From Vibrio hyugaensis (GTDB taxonomy: Bacteria > Pseudomonadota > Gammaproteobacteria > Enterobacterales > Vibrionaceae): 64,000 nt of DNA. The first letter of the stretch is position 1. Every line of letters begins with the position of its first letter. A model generated the notes under the pieces. That model was not told where the DNA came from. It ran no database searches and was given only the letters and a program-made list of their open reading frames with translations. The DNA lies in NCBI RefSeq assembly GCF_002906655.1, contig NZ_CP025795.1:1736001-1800000 (forward strand), in the 5' to 3' direction. Below, one piece after another: positions 51,487-64,000 of the stretch. Made by a program: the position numbers and the translations under genes.

Positions 51487-52475
51487 GGCAAATCTCGTAT
51501 CGAGCCTCTCTCAATGGTTTAACATTGAGTTGGTCTGGTGGTGGGCTCTTCTTTTGCTGCCCCTACCTTGGCTGATTTATAAGTTCTTCCCTGAAGAGAC
51601 TCAGCAAGCTGAAATCAAACTGGCCTACCTGCCTGACAACAAACACAGCACCAAGCCAAAACAGTTAGCCCAGAAGGCACTGTCTATTGCTATCTGGGCT
51701 TTATTGGTTATCGCTTGTGCTCGTCCGGTTTGGTATGGCGACCCGGTTGAGTTCCAACCGAAGTACCGTGACATGATGCTAGTCGTTGACTTGTCAGGCT
51801 CAATGCAAAAAGAAGACATGAACGACAATGGCGAGTACATTGACCGTCTCACAGCAGTGAAGAAAGTCCTGTCTGAATTTGTTCAAAAGCGCGACGGGGA
51901 CCGTTTGGGCGTCGTTCTGTTTGGCGATCATGCTTACCTACAAACACCGCTAACGGCGGACCGTAAAACCGTGATGCAACAAATCAATCAAACTGTGATT
52001 GGCTTGGTTGGACAACGCACAGCGATTGGTGACGGAATCGGCTTAGGTACCAAAACCTTTGTTGATAGCGACGCACCACAACGTGTGATGATTTTACTTA
52101 GTGATGGCAGCAATACAGCAGGCGTATTAGATCCACTTGAAGCTGCAGACATTGCGAAAAAATACAATGCCACTATTTACACTGTTGGGGTCGGCGCGGG
52201 CGAGATGATGGTGAAAGACTTCTTCATGTCTCGTAAAGTGAACACCGCTTCTGACCTCGATGAGCAGACACTTACTAAGATTGCCGAAATGACAGGTGGC
52301 CAGTATTTCCGTGCTCGTGATGCGCAAGAACTTGAAAAAATCTACGACACAATTAACCAGTTAGAACCCGTCTCTAGCGACACTCAGACTTGGCGACCTC
52401 AATCTGAATGGTTCCCTTACCCACTGAGCGCAGCACTCGTTCTTTCCGTGTTTCTGTTTGTTCTAAGGAGAAAAC

Positions 52476-52483
<8 letters not shown>
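51479..52483 (+). CDS. VWA-domain membrane protein, BatA-like
   Basis: I chose the GTG at 51479, which overlaps the DUF4381 stop and has AAGG upstream, giving 334 aa. An earlier in-frame ATG would overlap the preceding gene by 68 bases. Two N-terminal membrane helices (residues ~17-33 and ~65-83) precede a von Willebrand A domain with an intact MIDAS: DLSGSMQ, the Thr in QTPLTAD and ILLSDGSNTAG. A last helix (YPLSAALVLSVFLFVLRRK) ends the protein. In the BatA/B family the VWA domain faces the periplasm and probably recruits metal-dependent partners for the MoxR ATPase. It overlaps the next gene by 8 bases. Confidence 0.88.
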
Positions 52484-54383
<1,900 letters not shown>

Positions 54384-54387
54384 CTCC

Positions 54388-56037
54388 ATGATGAAAAAAG
54401 GCGCAAAACTGGTCTTTGTTCTGGTGGCCAGCCTATTAACATGCTTTTCGGTTTTTGCCCAAAGCCTTCAAGCCAGTGTGAATAAAACCCAAGTCGCAAA
54501 GAATGAAGTCATCAATCTCCGCATTATGGCAGACACTGAGTTAAGTTCTGATGCCATAGATTTTGATACGCTAAAGAAAGATTTTTTCTTGGGGCAGCCT
54601 CGTTACGGCCGTTCAAGCAATAACATTAACGGCCATAAAACAGTCCGAACGGAATGGAGCATTTCGATCGCGCCGATGAAACAAGGCGTTGTGACCATAC
54701 CAAGCTTCACAGCTGAAGGGATGAAGACTGAGCCAATTAAGCTGCGCGTCACAGAAAGCCAAGCAGAGCCAAACCTGGATGATTTATTCAGTTTTGACAT
54801 GAGCGTGGATAACCACACTTTGTACCCACAACAGTCAGCAACGTTACGTATGCAGTTGGCCATCAAAGTAGATCCACGTCGTTTGGATAACCCACAAATC
54901 GTTCCGCCTAGCATTGATGGAATGAAGATTGAACCTGCTAGTGACATGAAACAAGGTCAGCGAATCATTGATGGCTTAGAAGTTACTGTCGTTGAACAAG
55001 CATTCCGTATTACCGCAGAAAAACCAGGAAGCTTTTCGTTAAACGGCCCTCAATTAACTGGCTCTTACATTTATGGTGACAGTTTAACGGGTTCGACAAA
55101 GATCATGCCGATCAAAACCAACGTTCAGCAAATGCCTATCACAGTCAAACCGATCCCGAAAGACTTTGAAGGCAACTGGCTACCAGCTTCAGCATTAGAA
55201 ATGACTCAAAGCTGGGAAGATGAGCAAGGTAATCCTCTGTCTGCAAACGCGGTGAATAGCGTTAAACAAGGTTCATCTATTACCCGTACGATTCGTGTGA
55301 GAGCGCGAGGCACACAAGCAGAATACTTGCCACGTATTGGCATAATTTACCCAAGTACACTGCGTGTTTACCCAGAGCAACCTCAGTTCGAAACAGCGCG
55401 AGATGGCACCGTCACCATGACAATGAAGCAAGTGCTGATCCCAACGGAAGCTGGTGACCTTACCTTACCCGGTTACAAGCTAAATTGGTGGGATAGCAAT
55501 CGTGATCAAGCAAGAGAATCAGAAATCGCTGAGTTAAATCTTAAAGTCGAGAAAAGTGATACTGGACTGATAACCCTGCCAGAAAGTGTACTGCCAACAC
55601 AACCAACACAAACGGCATCTCCAACCGTTCCACAAGGTGGCGTTGATACGATTTGGCAAACATTAACATTCGTCTTTGCGGTACTTTGGTTGGTTTCTTC
55701 CGCTATTGCCATTGGCTTATGGAGAAAACGCAAAGCGCCACAATCAACAGAAGTGATGATGAGTACTCATAACGCCTCCATTCGAGATATAGAGGATGTC
55801 ATAAAGCAAGGTGACAGTATCAAGATTGAAAAAGCAGTTAACGACTACTTAAACACTCACTACGCTGATATCGAATCAGAGGCGGTGCAAGCAGTAAGAA
55901 CTGAATTGAATGTGATGAATCAATCTCGATTTAGCTCCACTCAGCAACCATGGAAAAGTGATACTTTGCTGGCAATACTCAAACAACTCAGCAAAGACAA
56001 AACAACCAAAACCAGCCACCAGCTTGAGAAGCTTTAA
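54388..56037 (+). CDS. BatD-like membrane protein (oxygen-tolerance/envelope operon)
   Basis: A 549-aa protein with a signal peptide (AKLVFVLVASLLTCFSVFAQS), a large periplasmic part of beta-sandwich repeats typical of BatD (SLQASVNKTQVAKNEVINLRI at its start, QASVRMQLAIKVDPRRLDNP-like middle) and one C-terminal membrane helix at ~427-447 (TLTFVFAVLWLVSSAIAIGLW). A ~100-residue cytoplasmic tail follows. It starts 4 bases after the polyQ gene's stop and is the last gene of the operon. The operon has been linked to stress survival in other bacteria; the mechanism is unproven. Confidence 0.88.
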   Translation: MMKKGAKLVFVLVASLLTCFSVFAQSLQASVNKTQVAKNEVINLRIMADTELSSDAIDFDTLKKDFFLGQPRYGRSSNNINGHKTVRTEWSISIAPMKQGVVTIPSFTAEGMKTEPIKLRVTESQAEPNLDDLFSFDMSVDNHTLYPQQSATLRMQLAIKVDPRRLDNPQIVPPSIDGMKIEPASDMKQGQRIIDGLEVTVVEQAFRITAEKPGSFSLNGPQLTGSYIYGDSLTGSTKIMPIKTNVQQMPITVKPIPKDFEGNWLPASALEMTQSWEDEQGNPLSANAVNSVKQGSSITRTIRVRARGTQAEYLPRIGIIYPSTLRVYPEQPQFETARDGTVTMTMKQVLIPTEAGDLTLPGYKLNWWDSNRDQARESEIAELNLKVEKSDTGLITLPESVLPTQPTQTASPTVPQGGVDTIWQTLTFVFAVLWLVSSAIAIGLWRKRKAPQSTEVMMSTHNASIRDIEDVIKQGDSIKIEKAVNDYLNTHYADIESEAVQAVRTELNVMNQSRFSSTQQPWKSDTLLAILKQLSKDKTTKTSHQLEKL

Positions 56038-56057
56038 CGAACAATTAAGTGTTAGAT

Positions 56058-56091
56058 AAAAATGGCAGCTTATCTTCAAGCTGCCATTTTT
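56058..56091. terminator. Bidirectional terminator after the Bat operon
   Basis: A 14-bp perfect stem, aaaaatggcagctt / aagctgccattttt, with a 6-base loop and T-runs on both sides, lies between convergent batD (+) and the GGDEF gene (-). Confidence 0.92.
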
Positions 56092-56101
56092 GTTTTTAGT
56101 G

Positions 56102-58228
56102 CTAAGCAACACTCTGCTTCTCTATTTCAACCGCCCGAACACAGTTGCGACCACTGTTTTTAGCTCGGTATAAAGCCTTATCGGAGAGTTGATACAAATG
56201 ATCGAAGTTAAAGTCTTTACCTTGTGTCAAGTAACAAGAATAACCAATAGAAACAGTAAGTAACTCACCTTCTGGATTATGACAATGCTTAATCCCCTCC
56301 TCCTCAATACAACGACGGATGCATTCTGCTCTTAATCGGACTTCGTCTTGACTTGGCCCTATCATCAACAGCACAAATTCTTCACCGCCAATCCGGCAAA
56401 ATACTTCATCTTCATCTTCATCTTTAGTATGGTGTTCAAGGATGTTACCAATTCGCATTAACGCGATATCACCTTCTAGATGTCCATAGTGGTTGTTGAA
56501 CAAGCCGAAGTGGTCAATATCAATTAAGATCAATCCAAATGACATGACTTCATCATGCTCTACCGAGCAGTACTTCTGCATGACGTGCTCTAACATTCGT
56601 CGATTACCAAGGCGAGTCAAAGGATCGAGTTTAGACAATACTTCCAATTGTCGATTGGCTTCTTCCAGCTCTTTAGTCCGATTTTGTACTTCTAGCTCTA
56701 GGTTTTCATTAAGTTCGCGAATCGCCTCTTGTGCTTGTGTACGTTGCAGCACTTCAGCAAGGCTTGATGCAAACATCCGAATCACTTCACGAAGCTGGGA
56801 GGTAAGCGGCGCACGAGTTAATAGATTATCAACGGCGATAAAAGCAATAGGCCCACTGCTATTGGAAGTCAGCACTGTCATGGCCGCCCAGCCGAAACCA
56901 ACAATATTGCAATCGTGATAGATGGGAACCGACTCTTCAAACGCAACCTCATTCAGCATAGATCGGGCTAAATTAATCAAAGAGAAGTCCTGTGTCTCCC
57001 CAAAAAAATAAGATTCATCCACCACATTGCCTTGGATGTCGGTCCCCCACGTACCTTGCATATAAGAGCAATTTTCATCGGTCAAGAACACCGCCATACG
57101 GTCGATGCCCAAGTTTTTAATGGCAAAGGTCACTGCGGATTTGCACACATCACTGACCGTAGTACATCGAGAAAGCTCCACCATACTTGAGTGCAACATG
57201 CGCACATTTTGTTCTTGACGCTTACGGATATAGATTTGCGAGAAAAGTGAGCCAAAAGATTCCAGCATCTGCTTTTGATAAGCCGTCACGGGCTTACGAT
57301 GAATAAAGTTATCCAGTGCGAACCAACCAAAAGGCTCATTACCATCTCGTAGGATTAACATCGCATTCCAGCCCTGCCCTACGACTTTACCGGCGGTATA
57401 AATCGGCGCATCTTCGACAATGACGAGATTACGCTCTGTACTCGACAGTGCTGCGATGTACTCTTCACTCAACTGGTGAAGATCATATTGAGTGTGAAAC
57501 TCATCAATCGTGATGCCATCCTCATTAGTGCCATAGGTCCCACTGAAACTACGCTTTTTCATGTCCAACAGCATTAAAGTAGAACGGTCAAAACCTAAAC
57601 GTTCACGCAAGGCTTCAACCGCTTTTAAATAGAGATCTTTAAGAGAGTCAGGATTAGAGATGTCCAACGCCACTTGCTGTACGAGCTTCATGTTTTCAAT
57701 GAAGCGTTCTCGCTGGCTAAGTTCATCGACGTATTGGGCCTCTCGGACATCACGATGCTTCATTTCTTGCGATGCGCTTTTTTCTGCGCGAATACACTGC
57801 CAGCGAGCCGCGGCAAGTTGCATTGCATCGTAGCTTTCTTCGTAGATATTGTGGGCGGAGCGAGCTTGGACGTTTTGAATCAGTAGGTAGGTACGTTTGA
57901 TCGGCGTGTTATCGAGCATCATGATGTAACTTTCGCCGCCAAGATCTTGGGTGTGGTTCCAATTACAGGTATTGATGGCCAACGGAATAATACTTTCTGA
58001 AGTATCAAATTGGCTCGCCCAATCCCAGAAGGCTTCAGGGTACTGACGGATTGGAGTCAAATCACCACGAGAAAACCTCACCGCCCCTGATGGATTGGTG
58101 AGCGGATCGTCAAAGATCGCTATCGCACTGGGGGAAAAGCGTTGTTCTAGATGCTCGAATATGGCTTCCGCCAATAATCTATGGTCTCTGGTAGAAGAGA
58201 CCGTTCTTGTAAAACTTTTTAAACTCAC
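56102..58228 (-). CDS. Diguanylate cyclase with two GAF domains
   Basis: A 708-aa cytoplasmic protein with no membrane helix. An N-terminal ~165-residue region precedes two GAF domains at about residues 185-330 and 345-485. Each has the motif AVFLTDENCSYMQGTWGTD or ALNDxx..LMLLDMKKRSFSGTYGT, with a repeated NGFGWAAxxV-like strand. A coiled coil of NLELEVQNRTKELEEANRQL type links to the GGDEF domain (~530-700). The active site is intact (RIGGEEF, preceded by LDPLTRLGNRR and DIDHFGLFNNHYGH), so it should make c-di-GMP. The inhibitory I-site RxxD is replaced by DEDE, so product feedback is probably weak. Ligand of the GAF domains unknown. It is adjacent to pstB as in other vibrios, a possible link between phosphate status and c-di-GMP. 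Confidence 0.88.
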   Translation of the reverse strand: MSLKSFTRTVSSTRDHRLLAEAIFEHLEQRFSPSAIAIFDDPLTNPSGAVRFSRGDLTPIRQYPEAFWDWASQFDTSESIIPLAINTCNWNHTQDLGGESYIMMLDNTPIKRTYLLIQNVQARSAHNIYEESYDAMQLAAARWQCIRAEKSASQEMKHRDVREAQYVDELSQRERFIENMKLVQQVALDISNPDSLKDLYLKAVEALRERLGFDRSTLMLLDMKKRSFSGTYGTNEDGITIDEFHTQYDLHQLSEEYIAALSSTERNLVIVEDAPIYTAGKVVGQGWNAMLILRDGNEPFGWFALDNFIHRKPVTAYQKQMLESFGSLFSQIYIRKRQEQNVRMLHSSMVELSRCTTVSDVCKSAVTFAIKNLGIDRMAVFLTDENCSYMQGTWGTDIQGNVVDESYFFGETQDFSLINLARSMLNEVAFEESVPIYHDCNIVGFGWAAMTVLTSNSSGPIAFIAVDNLLTRAPLTSQLREVIRMFASSLAEVLQRTQAQEAIRELNENLELEVQNRTKELEEANRQLEVLSKLDPLTRLGNRRMLEHVMQKYCSVEHDEVMSFGLILIDIDHFGLFNNHYGHLEGDIALMRIGNILEHHTKDEDEDEVFCRIGGEEFVLLMIGPSQDEVRLRAECIRRCIEEEGIKHCHNPEGELLTVSIGYSCYLTQGKDFNFDHLYQLSDKALYRAKNSGRNCVRAVEIEKQSVA

Positions 58229-58548
58229 CTGGCCAACCTAATCTACTTTTTTATTCTCGATAAAAAACTACTTAGGCCATGATATGCAATCAATGGAATC
58301 CAAGTTGAGCTGTTAAGTCTTTCGCAAAAATTTTGTACTTAATTTCACAATCGAGAACCTTTCAACATTTTTAGACAGGTGTTTCATCCGAATTACATAC
58401 TGCAAAATTAGGCGCAAAAGTGAATCAACATGAACATTATTGGTATTGAGAAAATTCCGCATACCCTAAACGAAAAAGGCCCCTCACAAAGAGGGGCAAG
58501 AGTACCATCGCTTATAGTTATTCATGTATATGCTGATAAATACGTTAA
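58229..58548. other. 320-base gap between the GGDEF gene and pstB
   Basis: No gene is visible. The right part holds the pst terminator. The left part should contain the promoter of the GGDEF gene, but no clear -35/-10 pair was recognised. Confidence 0.5.
58473..58497 (-). terminator. Rho-independent terminator of the pst operon
   Basis: The stem gcccctc / gaggggc with 5-base loop is followed on the minus strand by ctttttcg. It lies ~50 bases after the pstB stop. Confidence 0.85.
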
Positions 58549-59298
58549 TTAACCAAAGTCGCCGTTTACATAGCCTTGAGTACGGTCGTCTTTCGGGTCA
58601 CTGAAGATCACTTGTGTGTCATCGTGCTCGACCAACTCACCCATTAGAAAAAACGCAGTGCGGTCAGAAATACGACGCGCCTGTTGCATTGAGTGAGTCA
58701 CGATAACGATGGTGTAGTTCTTCTTAAGCTCTTCCATCAATTCTTCGATTTTATGTGTTGCAATTGGGTCAAGTGCTGATGTTGGTTCATCCATTAGGAT
58801 CACATCAGGCTCCATCGCGATTGTACGAGCGATACATAGACGTTGCTGCTGACCACCAGATAGTCCAAATGCATGTGACTTAAGACGGTCTTTCACTTCG
58901 TCCCAAAGTGCTGCACCACGAAGTGAGCTCTCAACCACTTCATCAATGTGTTTTTTATCTTTAATGCCTTGAGCACGAAGACCGTATGCCACGTTCTCGT
59001 AAATGCTCATTGGGAATGGGTTTGGCTTTTGGAATACCATCCCCACTTTGATGCGAAGATCAGCGACATCGATGTTGCCGTAAATGTCTTCACCATCCAT
59101 GGACAGTTTGCCAGTGATCTTAACGCCTTCGATAAGATCGTTCATGCGGTTCAAACAACGTAATAGTGTAGATTTACCACAACCAGAAGGACCGATTAGT
59201 GCGGTTACTTGACGTACTGGAATAGGCAGGTTGATTGATTTCAGTGCTTGGTTATCACCGTAAAACAGGTCTAGGTTTTCAATATCAAACTTGTTCAT
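58549..59298 (-). CDS. pstB: Phosphate ABC importer ATP-binding protein PstB
   Basis: A 249-aa ATPase that drives high-affinity phosphate uptake. Walker [13 protein letters not shown], signature [16 protein letters not shown], Walker [14 protein letters not shown] and switch His in [13 protein letters not shown] are intact. The PstB-specific [15 protein letters not shown] start ([14 protein letters not shown]) and [20 protein letters not shown] are both present. It is the last gene of pstSCAB. No phoU follows, unlike the E. coli operon. That agrees with a second pst locus of vibrios. Confidence 0.95.
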   Translation of the reverse strand: MNKFDIENLDLFYGDNQALKSINLPIPVRQVTALIGPSGCGKSTLLRCLNRMNDLIEGVKITGKLSMDGEDIYGNIDVADLRIKVGMVFQKPNPFPMSIYENVAYGLRAQGIKDKKHIDEVVESSLRGAALWDEVKDRLKSHAFGLSGGQQQRLCIARTIAMEPDVILMDEPTSALDPIATHKIEELMEELKKNYTIVIVTHSMQQARRISDRTAFFLMGELVEHDDTQVIFSDPKDDRTQGYVNGDFG

Positions 59299-59358
59299 TT
59301 TCTTAATCTCTTAAATCTTGAATTCGTGTCTTTTAACGTGCGTTCTTAATTTGTGTTG

Positions 59359-60222
59359 TTAGTAAGTTGCTGTGTTAAAACGTCGTGCAATCAGTTTTGT
59401 AACCATGTTGATCAGTAGAACAACAACAATCAGAACTGTCGCGGTACCGTAAGCCTGATTCCATTCCTCAATGGTAAACAGTTCGGTAGTCAGTTTGTAT
59501 AGGTGAACGGTTAGTGTACGGCCTGAATCCAATAAAGAATCCGGAATACGAGCAACCATACCTGCTGTCAGGAAAACTGGAGCAGATTCACCAATGACAC
59601 GACCAATACTTAGAATGACCGAGGTTAAGATACCTGGCATTGCGCTCGGAAGAATCAAGCGCCAGATAGTGTAAATTTTCGATGCGCCAAGACCATAAGA
59701 GCCTTCGCGGTACGTTTGCGGTACTGCCATCAATGCTTCTTCCGTGGTACGGATGATCACTGGCAAGATAAGAATACTTAGCGTTAGAGCGCCCGATAGA
59801 ATCGAGAAGCCAAGGCCAAGAATCGCTACGAAGAAAGTCATACCAAATAGACCGAAGATTATCGACGGAATACCCGCCAATGACTCGGTACAGAATCGGA
59901 TGATTTTCACTAAACGGCTGCCTACTTTCGCGTATTCGGTCAAGTAGATTGCCGTCATGATACCGAGTGGTGCTGCCACTGCGATAGAAGCGATAACCAT
60001 GTAGATAGTCGACACAATCATCGGGAAGATGCCGTGCTCGTCCCCTGTGCGCGTATAGTCATCAGTAATGAAGTTCCAATCTACGTGTTGTAGACCGTTA
60101 GATAGGATGTACCAGATAATCCAGAACAAAAAGCCTACCGTTAATGCTGCCGAGACCCAGACAAATGCGCTTAATACATTATCTTTGAACTGGCGTGCCT
60201 GTTTTAATTTTGCGCGATCCAT
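59359..60222 (-). CDS. pstA: Phosphate ABC importer permease PstA
   Basis: A 287-aa inner-membrane permease. I chose ATG 60222 (AAAGGTG upstream) over an in-frame GTG at 60231. About six helices are visible, with the inner-membrane-component EAA loop SYGLGASKIYTIWRLILPSAMPG that contacts PstB. FGLFGMTFFVAIL and the family segment IPSIIFGLF are present. It lies 22 bases after pstC. Confidence 0.94.
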   Translation of the reverse strand: MDRAKLKQARQFKDNVLSAFVWVSAALTVGFLFWIIWYILSNGLQHVDWNFITDDYTRTGDEHGIFPMIVSTIYMVIASIAVAAPLGIMTAIYLTEYAKVGSRLVKIIRFCTESLAGIPSIIFGLFGMTFFVAILGLGFSILSGALTLSILILPVIIRTTEEALMAVPQTYREGSYGLGASKIYTIWRLILPSAMPGILTSVILSIGRVIGESAPVFLTAGMVARIPDSLLDSGRTLTVHLYKLTTELFTIEEWNQAYGTATVLIVVVLLINMVTKLIARRFNTATY

Positions 60223-60244
60223 AATAGTCACCTTTAACGAGCGA

Positions 60245-61177
60245 TTACTTCGCTTTTTCTCGGTTTAGGTAAAGTAGTACAGCGTTCAACGACATGATGA
60301 AGACCAGTAGTACCACACCTGTAGCGTATAGAGCGTTCGCGTGAACACCACTTGCGTAAGACATTTCAATAGCGATGTTTGCGGTTAGCGTACGAGCCGA
60401 ATCAAGGATGCCTTCTGGCATTGCCGGCGCGTTACCCATTACCATGATGATCGCCATGGTCTCACCCAACGCACGACCAATACCCAGAATCACACCTGTC
60501 ATGATGCCTGAGCGAGCCGCTGGAACGAGCAATTTAAAGATGGTGTAGATTTTAGAAGCGCCAAGAGCCAAAGAACCTTCTTTGTAAGTCCGAGGTACTG
60601 CACGAATAGACGTTTCAGAAACCGTGATGACAGTAGGAAGAATCATCACACCCAGTACGATGATACCTGCCAAAATAGTGTTACCCGCTGGTACATCAAA
60701 TACGTTTTGGATAAGCGGTACGATGATAACCAAGCCAAAGAAGCCGTAAACCACCGAAGGAATACCGGCAAGGAGCTCAACCGCTGGACGGATAACATCA
60801 GCCAAACGTTTCGGTGCAATTTCTGCGATAAAGACCGCAGTCAACACGCCTATTGGCACACCAACTAATACTGCGCCAGCTGTCGACACGATGGAAGCAA
60901 CAATCATAGTTGCAACACCGTAAAGTGCTGGTGGCAGCCAGTTTTGGCCAAGTACGATGCCTGATACGCCAACTTCTTGGAAGGCTGGAATACTTTCTCG
61001 AACGATGAAGTATGCGATTACTGCTAATGAAACGATGCCGATAACAGCACTCGTTAAAAACAAGCCGTGGAAGATACGCTCTCTCCAGTCAACGCGGCGT
61101 TTCTCGCGTAGGCCTGGCTTGCTGATCGCTTTAGCGTCAGTAGTCATAAGCTTTTCACTATTTGTTGCGATGGTCAT
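60245..61177 (-). CDS. pstC: Phosphate ABC importer permease PstC
   Basis: A 310-aa inner-membrane permease forming the channel with PstA. A cytoplasmic N-terminal extension of ~40 residues precedes the first helix (FLTSAVIGIVSLAVIAYFIV). The family stretches GIPSVVYGFFGLVIIVPLI and the EAA loop EGSLALGASKIYTIFKLLVP are clear. A hairpin in the 98-base gap after pstS probably sets its expression below that of the binding protein. Confidence 0.94.
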   Translation of the reverse strand: MTIATNSEKLMTTDAKAISKPGLREKRRVDWRERIFHGLFLTSAVIGIVSLAVIAYFIVRESIPAFQEVGVSGIVLGQNWLPPALYGVATMIVASIVSTAGAVLVGVPIGVLTAVFIAEIAPKRLADVIRPAVELLAGIPSVVYGFFGLVIIVPLIQNVFDVPAGNTILAGIIVLGVMILPTVITVSETSIRAVPRTYKEGSLALGASKIYTIFKLLVPAARSGIMTGVILGIGRALGETMAIIMVMGNAPAMPEGILDSARTLTANIAIEMSYASGVHANALYATGVVLLVFIMSLNAVLLYLNREKAK

Positions 61178-61227
61178 AAAAATCTCACGGTTCTAGGCAA
61201 TGCCCTTGAACACAATGGATAGAAAAG

Positions 61228-61253
61228 GCTCAGCCCAAAATGGTGGGCTGAGC
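61228..61253 (-). terminator. Attenuator hairpin between pstS and pstC
   Basis: A perfect 10-bp stem, gctcagccca / tgggctgagc, with a 6-base loop, followed on the minus strand by cttttct. It should terminate part of the transcripts after pstS and protect the pstS message. Confidence 0.8.
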
Positions 61254-61275
61254 AAACTTTAGAGCCCCGATGGGA

Positions 61276-62097
61276 TTAGTTAACTGAGATGTAACCTTTT
61301 TGGTCAACTAGCGCTTGCGCTTCGTCAGTTAGCATCCAGTCTAGGAATTTTTGAGTTTCAGCTGATGGCTTGCCTTCTTTGTAAAGAACAAGGAATGGAC
61401 GAGCAACTTTGTAAGAACCGTTTTTCACGTTATCTACAGAAGCTTCGATACCATCAATTGGAAGTGCGTTTACAGAGCCATCAACTGTACCTAGAGAGAT
61501 ATAGCCAATTGCGTATGGGTTAGAAGCAACCATTGTCTTCAATGCACCGTTGCCGTTAGCAACTTGAGCGCGTTGAGAAATCGCAGAAACTGTTTTGTCA
61601 GAAATCTTCATTTTAAGAGACATGATGTCTTCGAAAGCACCGCGAGTACCAGAAGCCGTATCACGAGTGATAGCTACGATTGGCTTATCTGCACCGCCAA
61701 CGTCTTTCCAGTTTGTTACTTCACCTTTGTAGATTGCAGTAACTTGGTCCGCAGTAAGACCCGATAGTTTGTTTTGTGGGTTTACAACAACTGCGATACC
61801 GTCAAGAGCAACGGCCTCTTCTTTTAGAGTCGGCTCTTTCTCAGAATCTTTTAGGTTACGAGAAGACATACCTAGGTCAGCAGAACCGTTCTTCGCAGCT
61901 TTAACACCCGCAGATGAACCAGGGCCTTGAACTTCAACAAATACGTTCGGGTTTGTCTTCATGTATGTTTCAGAGAAAACTTCCATCAGTGGAGTTACGC
62001 TGCTAGAACCCACTGCAGAGATAGTTTCTTTAGCAGAAACAGGAGTCACTGCCATTGCGCCTAGAAGTGCGATTGCACCGATTACTGTCTTTTTCAT
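61276..62097 (-). CDS. pstS: Periplasmic phosphate-binding protein PstS
   Basis: A 273-aa binding protein. The ATG at 62097 has AAAGGA upstream and follows an in-frame GTG. The signal peptide ends at TPVSAKE. Phosphate-binding loops are recognisable: GSSSVTPLMEVF, GPGSSAGVKAAKNGSADLGMSSR and ITRDTASGTRGAFEDI. It belongs to the short PstS type common in vibrios, smaller than the 346-residue E. coli form. First gene of pstSCAB, preceded by PhoB-like half-sites. Highly expressed under phosphate starvation in this family. Confidence 0.95.
   Translation of the reverse strand: MKKTVIGAIALLGAMAVTPVSAKETISAVGSSSVTPLMEVFSETYMKTNPNVFVEVQGPGSSAGVKAAKNGSADLGMSSRNLKDSEKEPTLKEEAVALDGIAVVVNPQNKLSGLTADQVTAIYKGEVTNWKDVGGADKPIVAITRDTASGTRGAFEDIMSLKMKISDKTVSAISQRAQVANGNGALKTMVASNPYAIGYISLGTVDGSVNALPIDGIEASVDNVKNGSYKVARPFLVLYKEGKPSAETQKFLDWMLTDEAQALVDQKGYISVN

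Positions 62098-64000
<1,903 letters not shown>

Overview
This looks like a gamma-proteobacterial chromosome segment from a marine Vibrio, most likely the Harveyi clade. I infer this from the gene families and their order: an fhuACDB siderophore cluster, a CsgD/VpsT-type regulator next to a small calcium-repeat protein and a type I exporter (the cpsQ-mfpABC arrangement known from V. parahaemolyticus), a MoxR/Bat operon, and a pstSCAB operon beside a GGDEF gene. In Vibrio several of these neighbourhoods lie on chromosome II. The assignment is from recall, not from a search. No rRNA, tRNA, CRISPR array, prophage or insertion sequence was seen.

Layout. 2-4656 (+): the 3' end of a TonB-dependent receptor followed by a complete FhuC-FhuD-FhuB type ABC importer. 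4741-5589 (-): a small MscS-type channel. 5668-37477 (-): two diverged tandem copies of a three-gene cassette. Each copy encodes, in transcription order, a giant Sec-exported repeat protein (3507 or 3762 aa), a 1171-aa putative outer-membrane beta-barrel and a lipoprotein with two OmpA peptidoglycan-binding domains. A DM13-domain gene sits between the copies. The two giant genes alone fill about a third of the window. 37478-38154: an intergenic region with a decayed short-chain dehydrogenase 3' end. 38155-40178 (+): a 7-TM histidine kinase and a response regulator with an ArsR-like output domain, divergent from the cassettes. 40267-40827 (-): a maltose/galactoside-type O-acetyltransferase. 40963-46401 (-): type I exporter (MFP and ABC), its calcium-repeat substrate, an intact CsgD-type regulator and a frameshifted second one. 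46580-48755 (-): a small acidic protein and a chemoreceptor. 49021-56037 (+): moxR-DUF58-DUF4381-batA-batB-batD, with an 88-glutamine tract inside the BatB/TPR protein. 56102-58228 (-): a GAF-GAF-GGDEF protein. 58549-62097 (-): pstSCAB with candidate PhoB half-sites. 62431-64000 (+): the 5' part of another chemoreceptor.

How the parts fit. The most novel element is the duplicated giant-repeat/barrel/OmpA cassette. The gene products look like a surface filament or adhesin, a dedicated outer-membrane partner and a peptidoglycan anchor. No known secretion signature (T1SS repeats, autotransporter, TpsB, LPXTG) is present in the giants. The divergent two-component pair is a reasonable candidate regulator. 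The right half has a surface/biofilm and c-di-GMP theme (CsgD-type regulators with a W-[FL]-S-R motif, calcium-repeat T1SS substrate, GGDEF enzyme), then cell-envelope (Bat) and phosphate-starvation functions.
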